A stretch of DNA of 64,000 nt from the NCBI GenBank assembly GCA_947498505.1, contig CANMKG010000003.1:554865-618864 (forward strand), read 5' to 3'. The stretch's first letter is position 1, and every line of letters begins with the position of its first letter. The notes below the pieces were generated by a model. The model was not told the DNA's origin. It saw only the letters and a list, made by a program, of their open reading frames with translations, and ran no database searches. This DNA is from an uncultured Maribacter sp. (GTDB lineage: Bacteria > Bacteroidota > Bacteroidia > Flavobacteriales > Flavobacteriaceae). This document shows positions 44,694 to 53,899 of the stretch, one piece after another. The translations under genes were made by a program, and so were the position numbers.

Positions 44694-46145
44694 ATGCAAA
44701 TACTAAAAAAAATACTCCTTGGACTTAGTCTAGTATTCGCTTTTAGTTGCTCTGAAACTAAAAAAGAGGGTGAACCAAAAGAACGCCCCAATATTGTTTG
44801 GATAATGCTAGAAGACTGGAGTCCTGATTTAGGTTGTTATGGTACTAAAGGAATAGAAACTCCTGTAACCGACAAACTAGCTTCTGAAGGTATAAAATAT
44901 ACCAATGCATTTTGTACCGCGCCAGTATGCTCAGCTTCAAGGTCTGCGATGATGACAGGGTTTCATCAAGATTATATTGGTTCTGAAGAACATCGCTTAA
45001 AACAGAAAGAAAAAGAACCTTTACCATATGGTATAAAACCTATGCCATTATTATTAAAAGAAGCTGGGTATTACACTGCATTAATGGCTTCTAATAAAAC
45101 AGACTGCAACTTTGAAGCAGATTTAGGTTTTATGGGCAATGACTGGAAAAACAGAAAAAAAAACCAACCTTTCTTTGCTCAAATTACATTGCAAGGAACA
45201 CATAGAAAATGGGAAAGAGACTCCATTAACCCAATAGATCCGAAAAATATAGAATTACCTCCTTACTATGCAGATACTCCTTTTGCTAGACGCGATTGGG
45301 CTAACGGCTTAGAGCAAATGCAAATTTGTGATAGAGAAATTGGAGATATACTTACTCGTTTAGATAAAGAAAAACTAACTGATAATACCCTTGTGTTTTT
45401 AATAGGTGATAACGGAAGGTGTCATATAAGAGGAAAACAATTTTTGTATGACCCGGGATTACAAGTCCCATTGATTATAAAATGGCCTGGCAAAATAAAA
45501 CCAAACCAGATAAACGAAAACTTAGTACAGACTATAGATATTACGGCAACTATAATAGAAGTTGCTGGGGTTACACCACCACAAGAATTACACGGAAAAA
45601 ATTTATTTAAAGAAGAAGCTAATAACAGAGAATACATTTTTGCTGCTCGTAGTCGTATGGGTTCTACACATGATGCCATGCGAACAATTAGATCTAAAAA
45701 GTATAAGCTAATTCATAACCTAATGCCAGAAAGGGCGTGGCTACAATACAGTGGTTACAAAGAAGATATGTATCCTATGCTTGCTGAAATGAATATACTT
45801 AATATGGAAGGAAAACTAAATGATATACAAGCCAAATTCTTTGCTCCAACAAAACCAGAATTTGAATTATTTGATATAATAAATGATCCATACGAGATAA
45901 ACAATTTAGCAAATGATAAAAAATACGCTCCTATAAAAGAAAAAATGCTCGCCTCTTTAAATGAATGGAGAATAGAAATAAAAGATAAAGGAGTTACCCC
46001 AGAATTTAAAGCAGGGGGAGCTTCTTCTAAATACCCAACACGCACTTTAGAAGAATGGCAAAAAAGATATGAATTATGGAAATCTTGGGTTTTTAGGTCC
46101 CCTACAGAAAAGATGAATCATCCATTTGTAAAAAAACATTACTAA
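44694..46145 (+). CDS. Sulfatase (S1/arylsulfatase family) lipoprotein
   Basis: The start is placed at 44694, where the protein begins MQILKKILLGLSLVFAFSC, a lipoprotein signal; an upstream ATG at 44622 would add 24 charged residues overlapping a remnant. The sulfatase nucleophile motif is CSASR (Cys79), which needs conversion to formylglycine, preceded by RPNIVWIMLEDWSPDLGCYG with the metal-binding Asp residues; FLIGDNGRCH is the second metal segment. It removes sulfate esters from glycans. No functional FGE gene is in the window. Confidence 0.92.
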   Translation: MQILKKILLGLSLVFAFSCSETKKEGEPKERPNIVWIMLEDWSPDLGCYGTKGIETPVTDKLASEGIKYTNAFCTAPVCSASRSAMMTGFHQDYIGSEEHRLKQKEKEPLPYGIKPMPLLLKEAGYYTALMASNKTDCNFEADLGFMGNDWKNRKKNQPFFAQITLQGTHRKWERDSINPIDPKNIELPPYYADTPFARRDWANGLEQMQICDREIGDILTRLDKEKLTDNTLVFLIGDNGRCHIRGKQFLYDPGLQVPLIIKWPGKIKPNQINENLVQTIDITATIIEVAGVTPPQELHGKNLFKEEANNREYIFAARSRMGSTHDAMRTIRSKKYKLIHNLMPERAWLQYSGYKEDMYPMLAEMNILNMEGKLNDIQAKFFAPTKPEFELFDIINDPYEINNLANDKKYAPIKEKMLASLNEWRIEIKDKGVTPEFKAGGASSKYPTRTLEEWQKRYELWKSWVFRSPTEKMNHPFVKKHY

Positions 46146-46151
46146 AGAATT

Positions 46152-48473
46152 ATGTTCAAAAAAAGCAGAAAAAAAACGGCAATTAATTTCCTTAATAGCA
46201 TTATAGGAATATTTTTACTTGGATGCATTTCTCCTGTCTTTTCGCAAAACAACCTTGCTACAACAGGTACTACACACTCTAATAATATTGAAAACAAGTT
46301 AGACTCAAAATATGTAAACGATGGTAACTTAGAAACTTCTTGGATTAGCAATTCTGGGGATAAAGAAAAATGGGTTAGTATAGAACTACCAGGAAATACC
46401 GAGGTGACAGAAATTAAAATTCAACTAGATTACACTTCCTCTAAAGCCCCTATTTCTTTTGCACTACAAACTTATATGAATGGGCGTTGGAGAGAATTTG
46501 TTAAACGTAAGTTTAATGATAATGAATTGGTTAGTGTTAAGCTAAAAAAACCAATGCTTACAGACCATATACGTTTCACTGTAAATTCTTCGGATAAAAT
46601 TATGGTTAAAGAGTTTGAAATTTATGGCATTGCCTACAAAGCAGATTTAACCGAGCTCAAAGAAATATTAATAAACCAAAGTGGATATAATTTACAGCAA
46701 CCCAAACGGTTTACTGCTCCTAAACTAGAAGACAATACCTCTTTTGTCATAAAAAACGCAACAACAAAAGAAGTAGTGCATAAAGGAACAATTAAAAACC
46801 ATATTGGTGATTTCACCTTCTTTAACCCTAGCTCTAAAGATGAATATGTTATCATTGCTAATGAATTTGAATCGTACCCTTTTAGAATTGGGCCATATTG
46901 GTTAGAGCGTGTATCTTACCAAAATGCCATTGATTTTATGACTGGTGCAAGACATTATGTTGGTACTACTAAAAAAATTAGCAAACTATCTTGGGCTTGG
47001 AGAGATGGCGATTTTTTTAATTGGGCGTTGCAAGGTTTAATTGCACAATATTTATCAAACCCAGAGGCATATAAAAGTTTAGAAAAGAGAATTAAATATG
47101 TAGATAATTCTTCTTACCCAAAGGAATACAAAGGATTTTGGGGAGCCTTAAAACCGTATAAAAAAGATGCTCCAGACATTGTAAAACTAATCCACTGGGA
47201 TGTAGATGTAAAAATATCTCAAGCATTAGAACACGAACATCAAAAAGCAGAATTAGCACATTTCTTGTACGCTTATCCATATTTAAAAGAATGGCTACCT
47301 CAACAGAATTTTGATATAGTTTACAACTATCTTATTAATGTTTGGGACAAAGAAGAAGTTAGAGCAACCTCAACAACCAAATATGATAAAAGTGAAGGGC
47401 ACAACCTGTTAACCCTAAAAACTAAAATGGGAACCAATAAAGGAGAATTACCTCCTGGTCATTCTATTATTCCTAATTTAATGATGTATGAGGTTGTAAA
47501 AAGAAAATCTCCAAAAGACGCTCAAAAATATTTTGATGCAGCCTTTACACAAATGCAATGGATGATTACCAATTTAGACTGGAAAGATCCAATTACCACA
47601 AAAGGGCAGCGCATGTCAGAGCATATTACAATGCGAGCTTTTGCATATTTCTACAACCAATACCCAGATAAAGCTCCAAAAGGACTTCAAGAAAAAGTAA
47701 CGCAGTGGGCAAAAGTAATGCTTAGCCGCTCTAATAATATGTGGGACTTTAGAAAATATACCGATAACAAAGAGTGGGCACCTATTGGTTGGAACGAAAC
47801 AGGAAATGTTTTAGGGTTTCCTGCTGCTGCTTTAGCCGCTAAAAGTGTTATTCTAGACTCTATTCTAAAAAAAGAACTAAATAAAATTGCATGGTCTCAT
47901 ATAGATAACTCTTTTGGTAGAAACCCTACAGGAAGGCACTTTTCTTATGATGGCCCAAGAGAGATTGAAGGTGTAGATTTAGGATGGTACAATGGTCATG
48001 AAGGAGGAATAGGTCTCCTTGCTCCTGTTCCTTTTGTTTTTGACGGCTCTCCAAAGGCAGAGCACTACCCTAACCATCCGGAACTTGGAAATATTGGTTG
48101 GACAGAAGGCTGGGTACAATTTAACACTGCCTTTAATACTAGTTTAGCCTATTTAGCAAATGATAATACTACTATAGAATTTATCAAAACGGCATCAAAC
48201 AAAATAAAATTACAGCTTCAAGCGCCAATCAATTTTAACGAAGAAAAACAGGATAGTGTTCGCTTAAAATTACAAACATCCAAAGGGCAAACATTTTATA
48301 TAAAATGTACGGAAGAAGGTCCTTTTTCCAAATATTTAACTGCGGATATTACTTTAAAAGGTAATAAGTTAATTTTTCAAAATCAGACTATAAAGTTAAA
48401 AAAAAGAGAAACTATTACGGCTAGTTATGGGCTGGGATACTTTAAAAAGGAAGCAAAATTTAGCAGAGAATAG
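46152..48473 (+). CDS. Exported discoidin + CelD_N-like + GH9-like protein
   Basis: A 773-residue secreted protein. After the signal peptide, residues about 35-160 form an F5/8-type C (discoidin) domain (VNDGNLETSWIS, KEFEIYG). Then ILINQSGYNLQQPKRF resembles the N-terminal Ig-like domain of GH9 cellulases, followed by an α-rich catalytic-like part: WAWRDGDFFNWAL, GRNPTGRHFSYDG and EGWVQFNTAFN, similar to GH9 core motifs. True GH9 catalysis is not certain. It follows the sulfatase gene by six bases, so both are likely co-transcribed. Confidence 0.7.
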   Translation: MFKKSRKKTAINFLNSIIGIFLLGCISPVFSQNNLATTGTTHSNNIENKLDSKYVNDGNLETSWISNSGDKEKWVSIELPGNTEVTEIKIQLDYTSSKAPISFALQTYMNGRWREFVKRKFNDNELVSVKLKKPMLTDHIRFTVNSSDKIMVKEFEIYGIAYKADLTELKEILINQSGYNLQQPKRFTAPKLEDNTSFVIKNATTKEVVHKGTIKNHIGDFTFFNPSSKDEYVIIANEFESYPFRIGPYWLERVSYQNAIDFMTGARHYVGTTKKISKLSWAWRDGDFFNWALQGLIAQYLSNPEAYKSLEKRIKYVDNSSYPKEYKGFWGALKPYKKDAPDIVKLIHWDVDVKISQALEHEHQKAELAHFLYAYPYLKEWLPQQNFDIVYNYLINVWDKEEVRATSTTKYDKSEGHNLLTLKTKMGTNKGELPPGHSIIPNLMMYEVVKRKSPKDAQKYFDAAFTQMQWMITNLDWKDPITTKGQRMSEHITMRAFAYFYNQYPDKAPKGLQEKVTQWAKVMLSRSNNMWDFRKYTDNKEWAPIGWNETGNVLGFPAAALAAKSVILDSILKKELNKIAWSHIDNSFGRNPTGRHFSYDGPREIEGVDLGWYNGHEGGIGLLAPVPFVFDGSPKAEHYPNHPELGNIGWTEGWVQFNTAFNTSLAYLANDNTTIEFIKTASNKIKLQLQAPINFNEEKQDSVRLKLQTSKGQTFYIKCTEEGPFSKYLTADITLKGNKLIFQNQTIKLKKRETITASYGLGYFKKEAKFSRE

Positions 48474-48475
48474 TT

Positions 48476-48676
48476 ATGAGTATTAAACAGTTTTACACTG
48501 AAAAAATACCTTGCATAAACTTAATTTTTGTGCTTCTTATTGCACTGAACTATACCTCTAAAAAAACTAAAACAAACCAAAATGAAAGTGCTATTTCTTT
48601 AAATGATGAAAACGATATCTATTTCAATATAAAGAGGGGTATTAATACTAAAAAAGCAATCGGTCTTAAATTATAA
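48476..48676 (+). pseudogene. Remnant of a secreted/lipoprotein gene (66 codons)
   Basis: A short open frame of 66 residues begins MSIKQFYTEKIPCINLIFVL, a signal-like stretch, followed by a Lys/Asn-rich linker and DIYFNIKRGINTKKAIG. It resembles the beginning of a larger enzyme whose body is gone; the RGIN segment recalls the start of some GH5 proteins, which is only a guess. It sits between the GH9-like and GH16 genes, and ends ten bases before GH16. Confidence 0.4.
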
Positions 48677-48686
48677 AAGTTAACCA

Positions 48687-49982
48687 ATGAATAAAATAAA
48701 TATACATCTTGTTATCATGTTGTTTTCAGTGTTATCGTCATTGTATGCACAGAATTCAGAAAAGAATCAGAAATCCATTTTAGAAAATTATGAGCAAGTA
48801 GATTTGAGTAATTGGAAACTAATATGGCAAGACGAATTTGATTATTCGGATAAAGAATTAGATAAAAAATGGATTTCGCAAAATGGCCCAACAGAACACG
48901 TTTTGGTAGCCTGCAGTCGTTGGAGAGAAAATGCTGTTGTACAAAATGGTATTCTGGAACTTGTTGTAAAAAAAGAAACAAGAGGAGGGCAGGATTGGAC
49001 GGCAGGTAATGTTTGGACAAAGAAAACATTTGGTTATGGATACTTTGAGGCTAGGTATAAGTATGCAGCTGCACCCGCAACTAATAACTCCTTTTGGTTA
49101 TGGCCCAAATTTAAACTAGCTAAAGGAGAAAAGGCTTGTGAAGTCGATATTAATGAAGGGCACTTTCCAAGTATCATAAATACAAATGTACATAACTGGA
49201 CAGATTTTGATACAGCTCCTAGTGGAAGAAAAACACATTCGAGTAATCAGCTACATCATACACTCACCGCAGAGCCATTACATGAAATAGAGTTGAAAGA
49301 AGTAGTAAAAGCCAAAAAAATTAGACTCATTTCATCAACACCCAAATCAATTCAAATAAGCGAATTACGCATTTTTGGAACATCAATTAAGAACTTTCCA
49401 AATAGCAATAAGCCATTACCAGAACATATCAAAAATTTAGTGGCTAGTAATGATGTTACCATTACAACAAACGGAAATAATTCCAATGCTTTAAAATCAG
49501 AACCAGGTTTTGTAGCAGATAATCGTTTAGATACCAGATGGGTATCGAGAAACTCTGGAGATAAGTGGATAGAATTTGAATGGGATGCAGATAAAGAAAT
49601 AAAAAGCATTCAGTTTATAAATGGTTGGCTGCAAAATGATGGCATGTCAAGAAACCTTATAACAGATTATAAAATACAAGTGTTCGAAAATAACATTTGG
49701 AAAACAATTCATGAGTACAATTTATCTGAAACATCAAACTTCGGAGAAGAATATCACACATATGGCTTAGAGTGGGATGAAGATTATTTTAAATTCTATT
49801 TTGATGGTAAGCTATATTATACAATGCGCAATGCGGTTTGTTTTAGCGAAACTAATATCTTGTTTAGTTTGGCAATTTTAAAAAACAATTATTCTGGCCC
49901 TATTACAGATGATTTAGATGGAAAAAGTATGAAAATAGACTACGTTAGATATTATAATCGAAAAAGTGGAACAACAAACTAA
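48687..49982 (+). CDS. GH16-family hydrolase with an internal, apparently circularly permuted discoidin domain
   Basis: A 431-residue secreted enzyme (signal peptide ending SLYAQ). The N-terminal part is GH16: WQDEFDYSDKELDKKW, FGYGYFEARYKY and the catalytic EVDINE (Glu152, Asp154, Glu157), the ExDxxE form. The GH16 fold resumes at YHTYGLEWDEDYFKFYFDGK to MKIDYVRYY. Between lies a discoidin-like insertion of about 150 residues whose C-terminal strand (KKIRLISSTP, ISELRIFG) comes before its N-terminal part (VADNRLDTRWVS, IQVFENNIWKTI). The target is probably a β-galactan such as agar, porphyran or carrageenan. Confidence 0.82.
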   Translation: MNKINIHLVIMLFSVLSSLYAQNSEKNQKSILENYEQVDLSNWKLIWQDEFDYSDKELDKKWISQNGPTEHVLVACSRWRENAVVQNGILELVVKKETRGGQDWTAGNVWTKKTFGYGYFEARYKYAAAPATNNSFWLWPKFKLAKGEKACEVDINEGHFPSIINTNVHNWTDFDTAPSGRKTHSSNQLHHTLTAEPLHEIELKEVVKAKKIRLISSTPKSIQISELRIFGTSIKNFPNSNKPLPEHIKNLVASNDVTITTNGNNSNALKSEPGFVADNRLDTRWVSRNSGDKWIEFEWDADKEIKSIQFINGWLQNDGMSRNLITDYKIQVFENNIWKTIHEYNLSETSNFGEEYHTYGLEWDEDYFKFYFDGKLYYTMRNAVCFSETNILFSLAILKNNYSGPITDDLDGKSMKIDYVRYYNRKSGTTN

Positions 49983-49988
49983 ATACGA

Positions 49989-51128
49989 ATGAAAATTATG
50001 CGTAAACTTTCGTTATCACTTCTTTTAGTAACTGTATTAATAGCTTGTTCTGATAAAAAGAACAAAAAAGAAGTGTTGAATACTATAAAAGAAGAAGTTA
50101 TAGACTATCAAATTGAATTGGGTAAAGTAGCTCCTGAATCCGTTTTTGCAAATGATTCTTTAAGTATTTGGGGAGGTTCTCTAGTTAAAGGGGAAGATGA
50201 TAAGTACCATATGTTTTATTCCGTTTGGCCCAAAAAACTGGGTTGGGAATGGGTTAATTATTCCATTATTTCACACGCTGTTTCAGATTCGCCATTTGGA
50301 CCTTTTGAACATAAAAAAGATGTTTTACCAGACCGAGGTCCAGAATTTTGGGATGGTTCTACAACGCATAACCCAACAGTACACAAATTTAACGACAAAT
50401 ATTACCTGTATTATATGGGAAATTTTGGCGATAAGAAAATTGTGAGTACACCAGGGAAAGCTAAAATAAACTGGGAGCATAGAAATAATCAGCGTATTGG
50501 GGTTGCTATAGCAGATAACCCCAACGGACCATGGAAACGTTTTGATAAACCTGTACTAGATATTACTGTAAATGATTCGCTTGCTCATGATGCATTAATG
50601 ACCTCTAATCCATCTGTATGTCAAATGGCAGATGGTAAAATATTAATGGTTTATAAAGCCGTTGGAAAAAAGTTTAAACTACCTGCTGGTGGTCCCGTTG
50701 TGCATATGGTAGCCATAGCAGATTCGCCAACTGGTCCATTTAAAAAATATCCAGAGCCAATATTCACCTTTGAAGGTGAGACGTTTCCTGCGGAAGATCC
50801 ATACATCTGGTATCAAGATGGCAAATATAGAGCAATAGTAAAGCGAATGAATCACGAAGGGAAAACAAGGGTGTTTTCATTGGTGCATTATGATTCTGAA
50901 GATGGCATACATTGGGAACAAGGTAAATATTTTGATGTTTCTGATAGAACAGTAATGTTTACGGATGGTAGGAAAATTAAATTTGACCATCTAGAACGCC
51001 CGCAAGTATTTATGGAGGGTGGTGAGCCAGTAGCACTTTTGTGCGCAGCAGATTCTATAGATGTGAATAATATTCGTCATTCATTTAATATCCAAATACC
51101 ATTGAAAATTACTAAATATAAAAACTAA
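49989..51128 (+). CDS. GH43/GH117-clan-like five-bladed β-propeller lipoprotein
   Basis: A 379-residue lipoprotein (lipobox LIAC) with the β-propeller pattern of GH43, GH117 and related glycosidases: WGGSLVKGEDDKYHMFYS, THNPTVHKFNDKYYLYYMG, SNPSVCQMADGKILMVYK and AEDPYIWYQDGKYRAIVKR. Repeated D/E-x-x-x-x-x-G-K-Y elements are visible; the specific catalytic triad could not be fixed. It lies between GH16 and GH2, and a different propeller hydrolase is at 56795. It probably removes a terminal sugar or anhydrosugar from oligosaccharides. Confidence 0.72.
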   Translation: MKIMRKLSLSLLLVTVLIACSDKKNKKEVLNTIKEEVIDYQIELGKVAPESVFANDSLSIWGGSLVKGEDDKYHMFYSVWPKKLGWEWVNYSIISHAVSDSPFGPFEHKKDVLPDRGPEFWDGSTTHNPTVHKFNDKYYLYYMGNFGDKKIVSTPGKAKINWEHRNNQRIGVAIADNPNGPWKRFDKPVLDITVNDSLAHDALMTSNPSVCQMADGKILMVYKAVGKKFKLPAGGPVVHMVAIADSPTGPFKKYPEPIFTFEGETFPAEDPYIWYQDGKYRAIVKRMNHEGKTRVFSLVHYDSEDGIHWEQGKYFDVSDRTVMFTDGRKIKFDHLERPQVFMEGGEPVALLCAADSIDVNNIRHSFNIQIPLKITKYKN

Positions 51129-51132
51129 GAAC

Positions 51133-52884
51133 ATGAAAAAAATAGTCTGTTTATTCATTTTTGTAGTGGCACTGTACAGCTGTAGTAAAGAGGTGCAACC
51201 ACAAGAACTAAAACCAGTTTCATTGAATGGTAACTGGCAATTTTTAGCTTCAAATTCAATTAATGAAGAGGAGCTTTTTAAAGCATCGTATAACCAATGG
51301 GATACCTTGCAAGTGCCAGGGAATTGGGATACCCGTGAGCGTTATTCAGAATATGTTGGAAAAGGATACTATCAAAAAACATTCAGTCTACCAAAAAACT
51401 GGAAAGCTAAACAAGTGAGATTAAAATTTGATGCTGTTTATGAAACTACTAAAGTTTGGTTAAATGGAGAATTATTGGGAGACCATATTGGGGGCTACAC
51501 ACCATTTGAGTTTAATATTACCGATAAAGTTGATTTTAATAAAGAAAACTCTGTTGTAGTTATGGCAGACAACACCTATAAACGTGGTGCTTGGTGGGCA
51601 TGGGGAGGTATTAGTAGAGATGTAACTCTGATGGCTAATGATGATGTAAGATTAGTTTATCAACATATTACTTCGGTTCCAGATTTTGAAAAACAAACCG
51701 TAGATTTTACAATTAAATATAAAGTTGAAAATAATGGAAGTACATCTGCTTCTGCTAAAATATATGCTGAGATAGAAGGGATTCATAAAGATTCTCTGTC
51801 TTTAACCGTTGAAAAAGAATCAACAGCTGTCTCGTATTTAAAATTTAAAAAACCGCTTTCAGATATAGAATTATGGCATTTTAATGCACCTAATCTTTAT
51901 CAATTGAATAGTACAATTTCTATTCATACGAATGAAGTTGATACAGCTTCAGATAAATTCGGAATTAGAAAATTTGAAGTTCGCGGAGAGCAATTCTTTC
52001 TAAATAATGAGGCTGTAAGAATGAATGGCATTAATCGTGTGCACGACCATCCAGTTTATGGCAATACAGAACCAGATGAATTGGTGTTAAAAGACATGTT
52101 AGATATTAAATCATTAGGCTGTAATTTTTCACGCTTAATGCATGCACCTCTCTCAAAAAACTTACTAAAAGTGTGTGATAGTATTGGCTTTTTATTAGTA
52201 GAAGAAATTCCCGTTTGGGGAGATGATGACCCACAAACGTTTCCTGATAACCCTCTAACTAAAAAATGGATGAAAGAAATGATAGAACGTGATTATAATC
52301 ACCCATCTGTGGTTGCTTGGAGCGTGGGTAATGAGTTACGAGAGAATGATTCCATTGCAGCAACATGGCCAGAAAAAAAGATGACCAAAAATCAATACGA
52401 TTATGCAAATTCCATGTTAGATTATGTTAAAGAATTAGACCCATCAAGATTAAAAACATACGTTACTATTACCACGTACAGAAAAGGAGAAATAGGAAGC
52501 GAACCCTATGAAAAAGTAGATTTTATATCAATGAATTCGTATGGTAGTGCAGTAGAACTTACTAAAATAACGCATGATAAATTTCCTGGAAAGCCAATTT
52601 TTATCTCTGAAATTGGTATTGGGCAAATTGGACCTGCACCCAAAGGAAAACTACAAGATGAGCTTGTTGGATATTTAAAAAAGCTTAAAGATTTACCATA
52701 TGTAACAGGCATATCGCTTTGGAGCTACAATGATTATCGTAGTAACTATCGTGGTACACCAGAATCTGGATTTAGAGAATGGGGTATTGTTGATGAAAAA
52801 AGAAATAAAAAAGAAGCATATGAGCAGCTAAAAGAAATATATGATTATTGGAGTATAAGAGAATTACCTGAAAATAGTAAATAA
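51133..52884 (+). CDS. Glycoside hydrolase family 2 lipoprotein (β-galactosidase/β-glucuronidase-like)
   Basis: A 583-residue lipoprotein (lipobox LYSC). GH2 order is clear: jelly-roll sugar-binding domain (LNGNWQFLAS, VPGNWDTRERY, VWLNGELLGDHIGGYTPFEF), Ig-like domain, and TIM barrel (MNGINRVHDHPVYG). The acid/base is Glu401 in VAWSVGNELREN and the nucleophile Glu493 in FISEIGIGQ. The short length (no C-terminal domains of LacZ) resembles exo-acting PUL enzymes. It probably acts on galactobiose-like fragments released by GH16. Confidence 0.9.
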   Translation: MKKIVCLFIFVVALYSCSKEVQPQELKPVSLNGNWQFLASNSINEEELFKASYNQWDTLQVPGNWDTRERYSEYVGKGYYQKTFSLPKNWKAKQVRLKFDAVYETTKVWLNGELLGDHIGGYTPFEFNITDKVDFNKENSVVVMADNTYKRGAWWAWGGISRDVTLMANDDVRLVYQHITSVPDFEKQTVDFTIKYKVENNGSTSASAKIYAEIEGIHKDSLSLTVEKESTAVSYLKFKKPLSDIELWHFNAPNLYQLNSTISIHTNEVDTASDKFGIRKFEVRGEQFFLNNEAVRMNGINRVHDHPVYGNTEPDELVLKDMLDIKSLGCNFSRLMHAPLSKNLLKVCDSIGFLLVEEIPVWGDDDPQTFPDNPLTKKWMKEMIERDYNHPSVVAWSVGNELRENDSIAATWPEKKMTKNQYDYANSMLDYVKELDPSRLKTYVTITTYRKGEIGSEPYEKVDFISMNSYGSAVELTKITHDKFPGKPIFISEIGIGQIGPAPKGKLQDELVGYLKKLKDLPYVTGISLWSYNDYRSNYRGTPESGFREWGIVDEKRNKKEAYEQLKEIYDYWSIRELPENSK

Positions 52885-52923
52885 TTAAAGGCGAAAAGCC
52901 GCAGTTTAACAAAATCAAAATAA

Positions 52924-52948
52924 ACCAAGGTTGTTCTACAACCTTGGT
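52924..52948 (+). terminator. Perfect 11-bp hairpin between GH2 and the aldolase gene
   Basis: ACCAAGGTTGT pairs perfectly with ACAACCTTGGT across a TCT loop. No T-run follows on the plus strand, so it is not a classic intrinsic terminator; it may be a processing or attenuation structure that separates extracellular hydrolases from cytosolic catabolic genes in one transcript. A smaller GGC/GCC hairpin precedes it near 52890. Confidence 0.55.
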
Positions 52949-52978
52949 AAATTATAATTAAATAAAATTTAAAATCTT

Positions 52979-53899
52979 TTGGAAAAAAAAGCAGAATTAA
53001 CAGGAATTTTACCGGTGATACCTACACCTTTTAATGAAGACATGTCTATAGACAAAGCTTCTATAAAAAAAGTCACTTCATTTTGCATTGAGTCTGGTGC
53101 CAGTGCCTTAGTATTTCCCGGTGTTGCGAGTGAATACGATTTTCTGAGTTCAGCAGAACGATTAGAGTTGTTAGAAGCAATATATGAAGTCAATCAGGGT
53201 AAATTGCCTATAATTTGCGGAGGCGGAAAAGGTAGCGCAGAAGAAATAGGAGAAAACATCCTAAAATCAGAAAAGTTTGGAGTACATGCCGTTATGGTAC
53301 TCATTCCAAAACAGTTTAAAGAAGATATTGAAGGAGCAACCAATTTTATGAAAACGGTATCTGAAATAGCACCAAATGTTGATGTAATTCTTCAAAATGC
53401 GCCATTTCCAATTGGAGCAGGTTTAGATCCTGAATCAATCTGTGAGATTGCAAAAGCTGTAAAGCAAATAAAATATGTTAAGGAAGAAACCCTTCCCTCT
53501 GGAAACAAAATAACAAATCTAATAAAGAACGCACCCTCACATTTAATAGGTGTTATTGGCGGCGGCGGCGCTAGGTATGTTATCGATGAGATGAATAGAG
53601 GAACAGTAGCGGCAATGCCGGCTGCAGAAATTACAGACCTTCATGTTGCCATGTGGAATGCTCACAAATCTGGAGATATAGCCTTGGCACGAACAATTTA
53701 TAAAGATACTTTGCCCTTACTAATAATTCAAGCCGTTTATAGAATGCGTTTAACCAAATACGTATTGACTTTGCGTGGAGTATTTAAAAATTCGGTGGTG
53801 AAAGCACCTCTTCCAGAACTAGACGCGCAAGATAAAGAAGAACTTAAGTATCAGTTAGAGAGTTTATCTAAATATTTAAAAACGGCAACAACGGTATGA
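52979..53899 (+). CDS. Dihydrodipicolinate synthase-family aldolase (keto-deoxy sugar acid aldolase candidate)
   Basis: A 306-residue (β/α)8 Schiff-base aldolase, starting at TTG 52979. Visible are IPTPFNEDMSID, the loop ALVFPGVASEYDFLS in place of the GTTGE motif, and the catalytic Lys in IKYVKEETLPSG. The usual Tyr of the YNxP motif is Gln (ILQNAP), so the chemistry may differ from DHDPS. Members cleave 2-keto-3-deoxy sugar acids, a step after cycloisomerisation of anhydrogalactonate. It overlaps the next gene by four bases (ATGA). Confidence 0.82.
   Translation: MEKKAELTGILPVIPTPFNEDMSIDKASIKKVTSFCIESGASALVFPGVASEYDFLSSAERLELLEAIYEVNQGKLPIICGGGKGSAEEIGENILKSEKFGVHAVMVLIPKQFKEDIEGATNFMKTVSEIAPNVDVILQNAPFPIGAGLDPESICEIAKAVKQIKYVKEETLPSGNKITNLIKNAPSHLIGVIGGGGARYVIDEMNRGTVAAMPAAEITDLHVAMWNAHKSGDIALARTIYKDTLPLLIIQAVYRMRLTKYVLTLRGVFKNSVVKAPLPELDAQDKEELKYQLESLSKYLKTATTV

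Noticed and set aside
42438..48676. Insertion sequence or transposon as the cause of the remnants
   Set aside because: No transposase, terminal inverted repeat or target duplication was seen; homologous or illegitimate recombination is a simpler reading.
52506..52712. Minus-strand open frame within the GH2 gene
   Set aside because: It is a shadow of the GH2 barrel coding region without independent start or motif.
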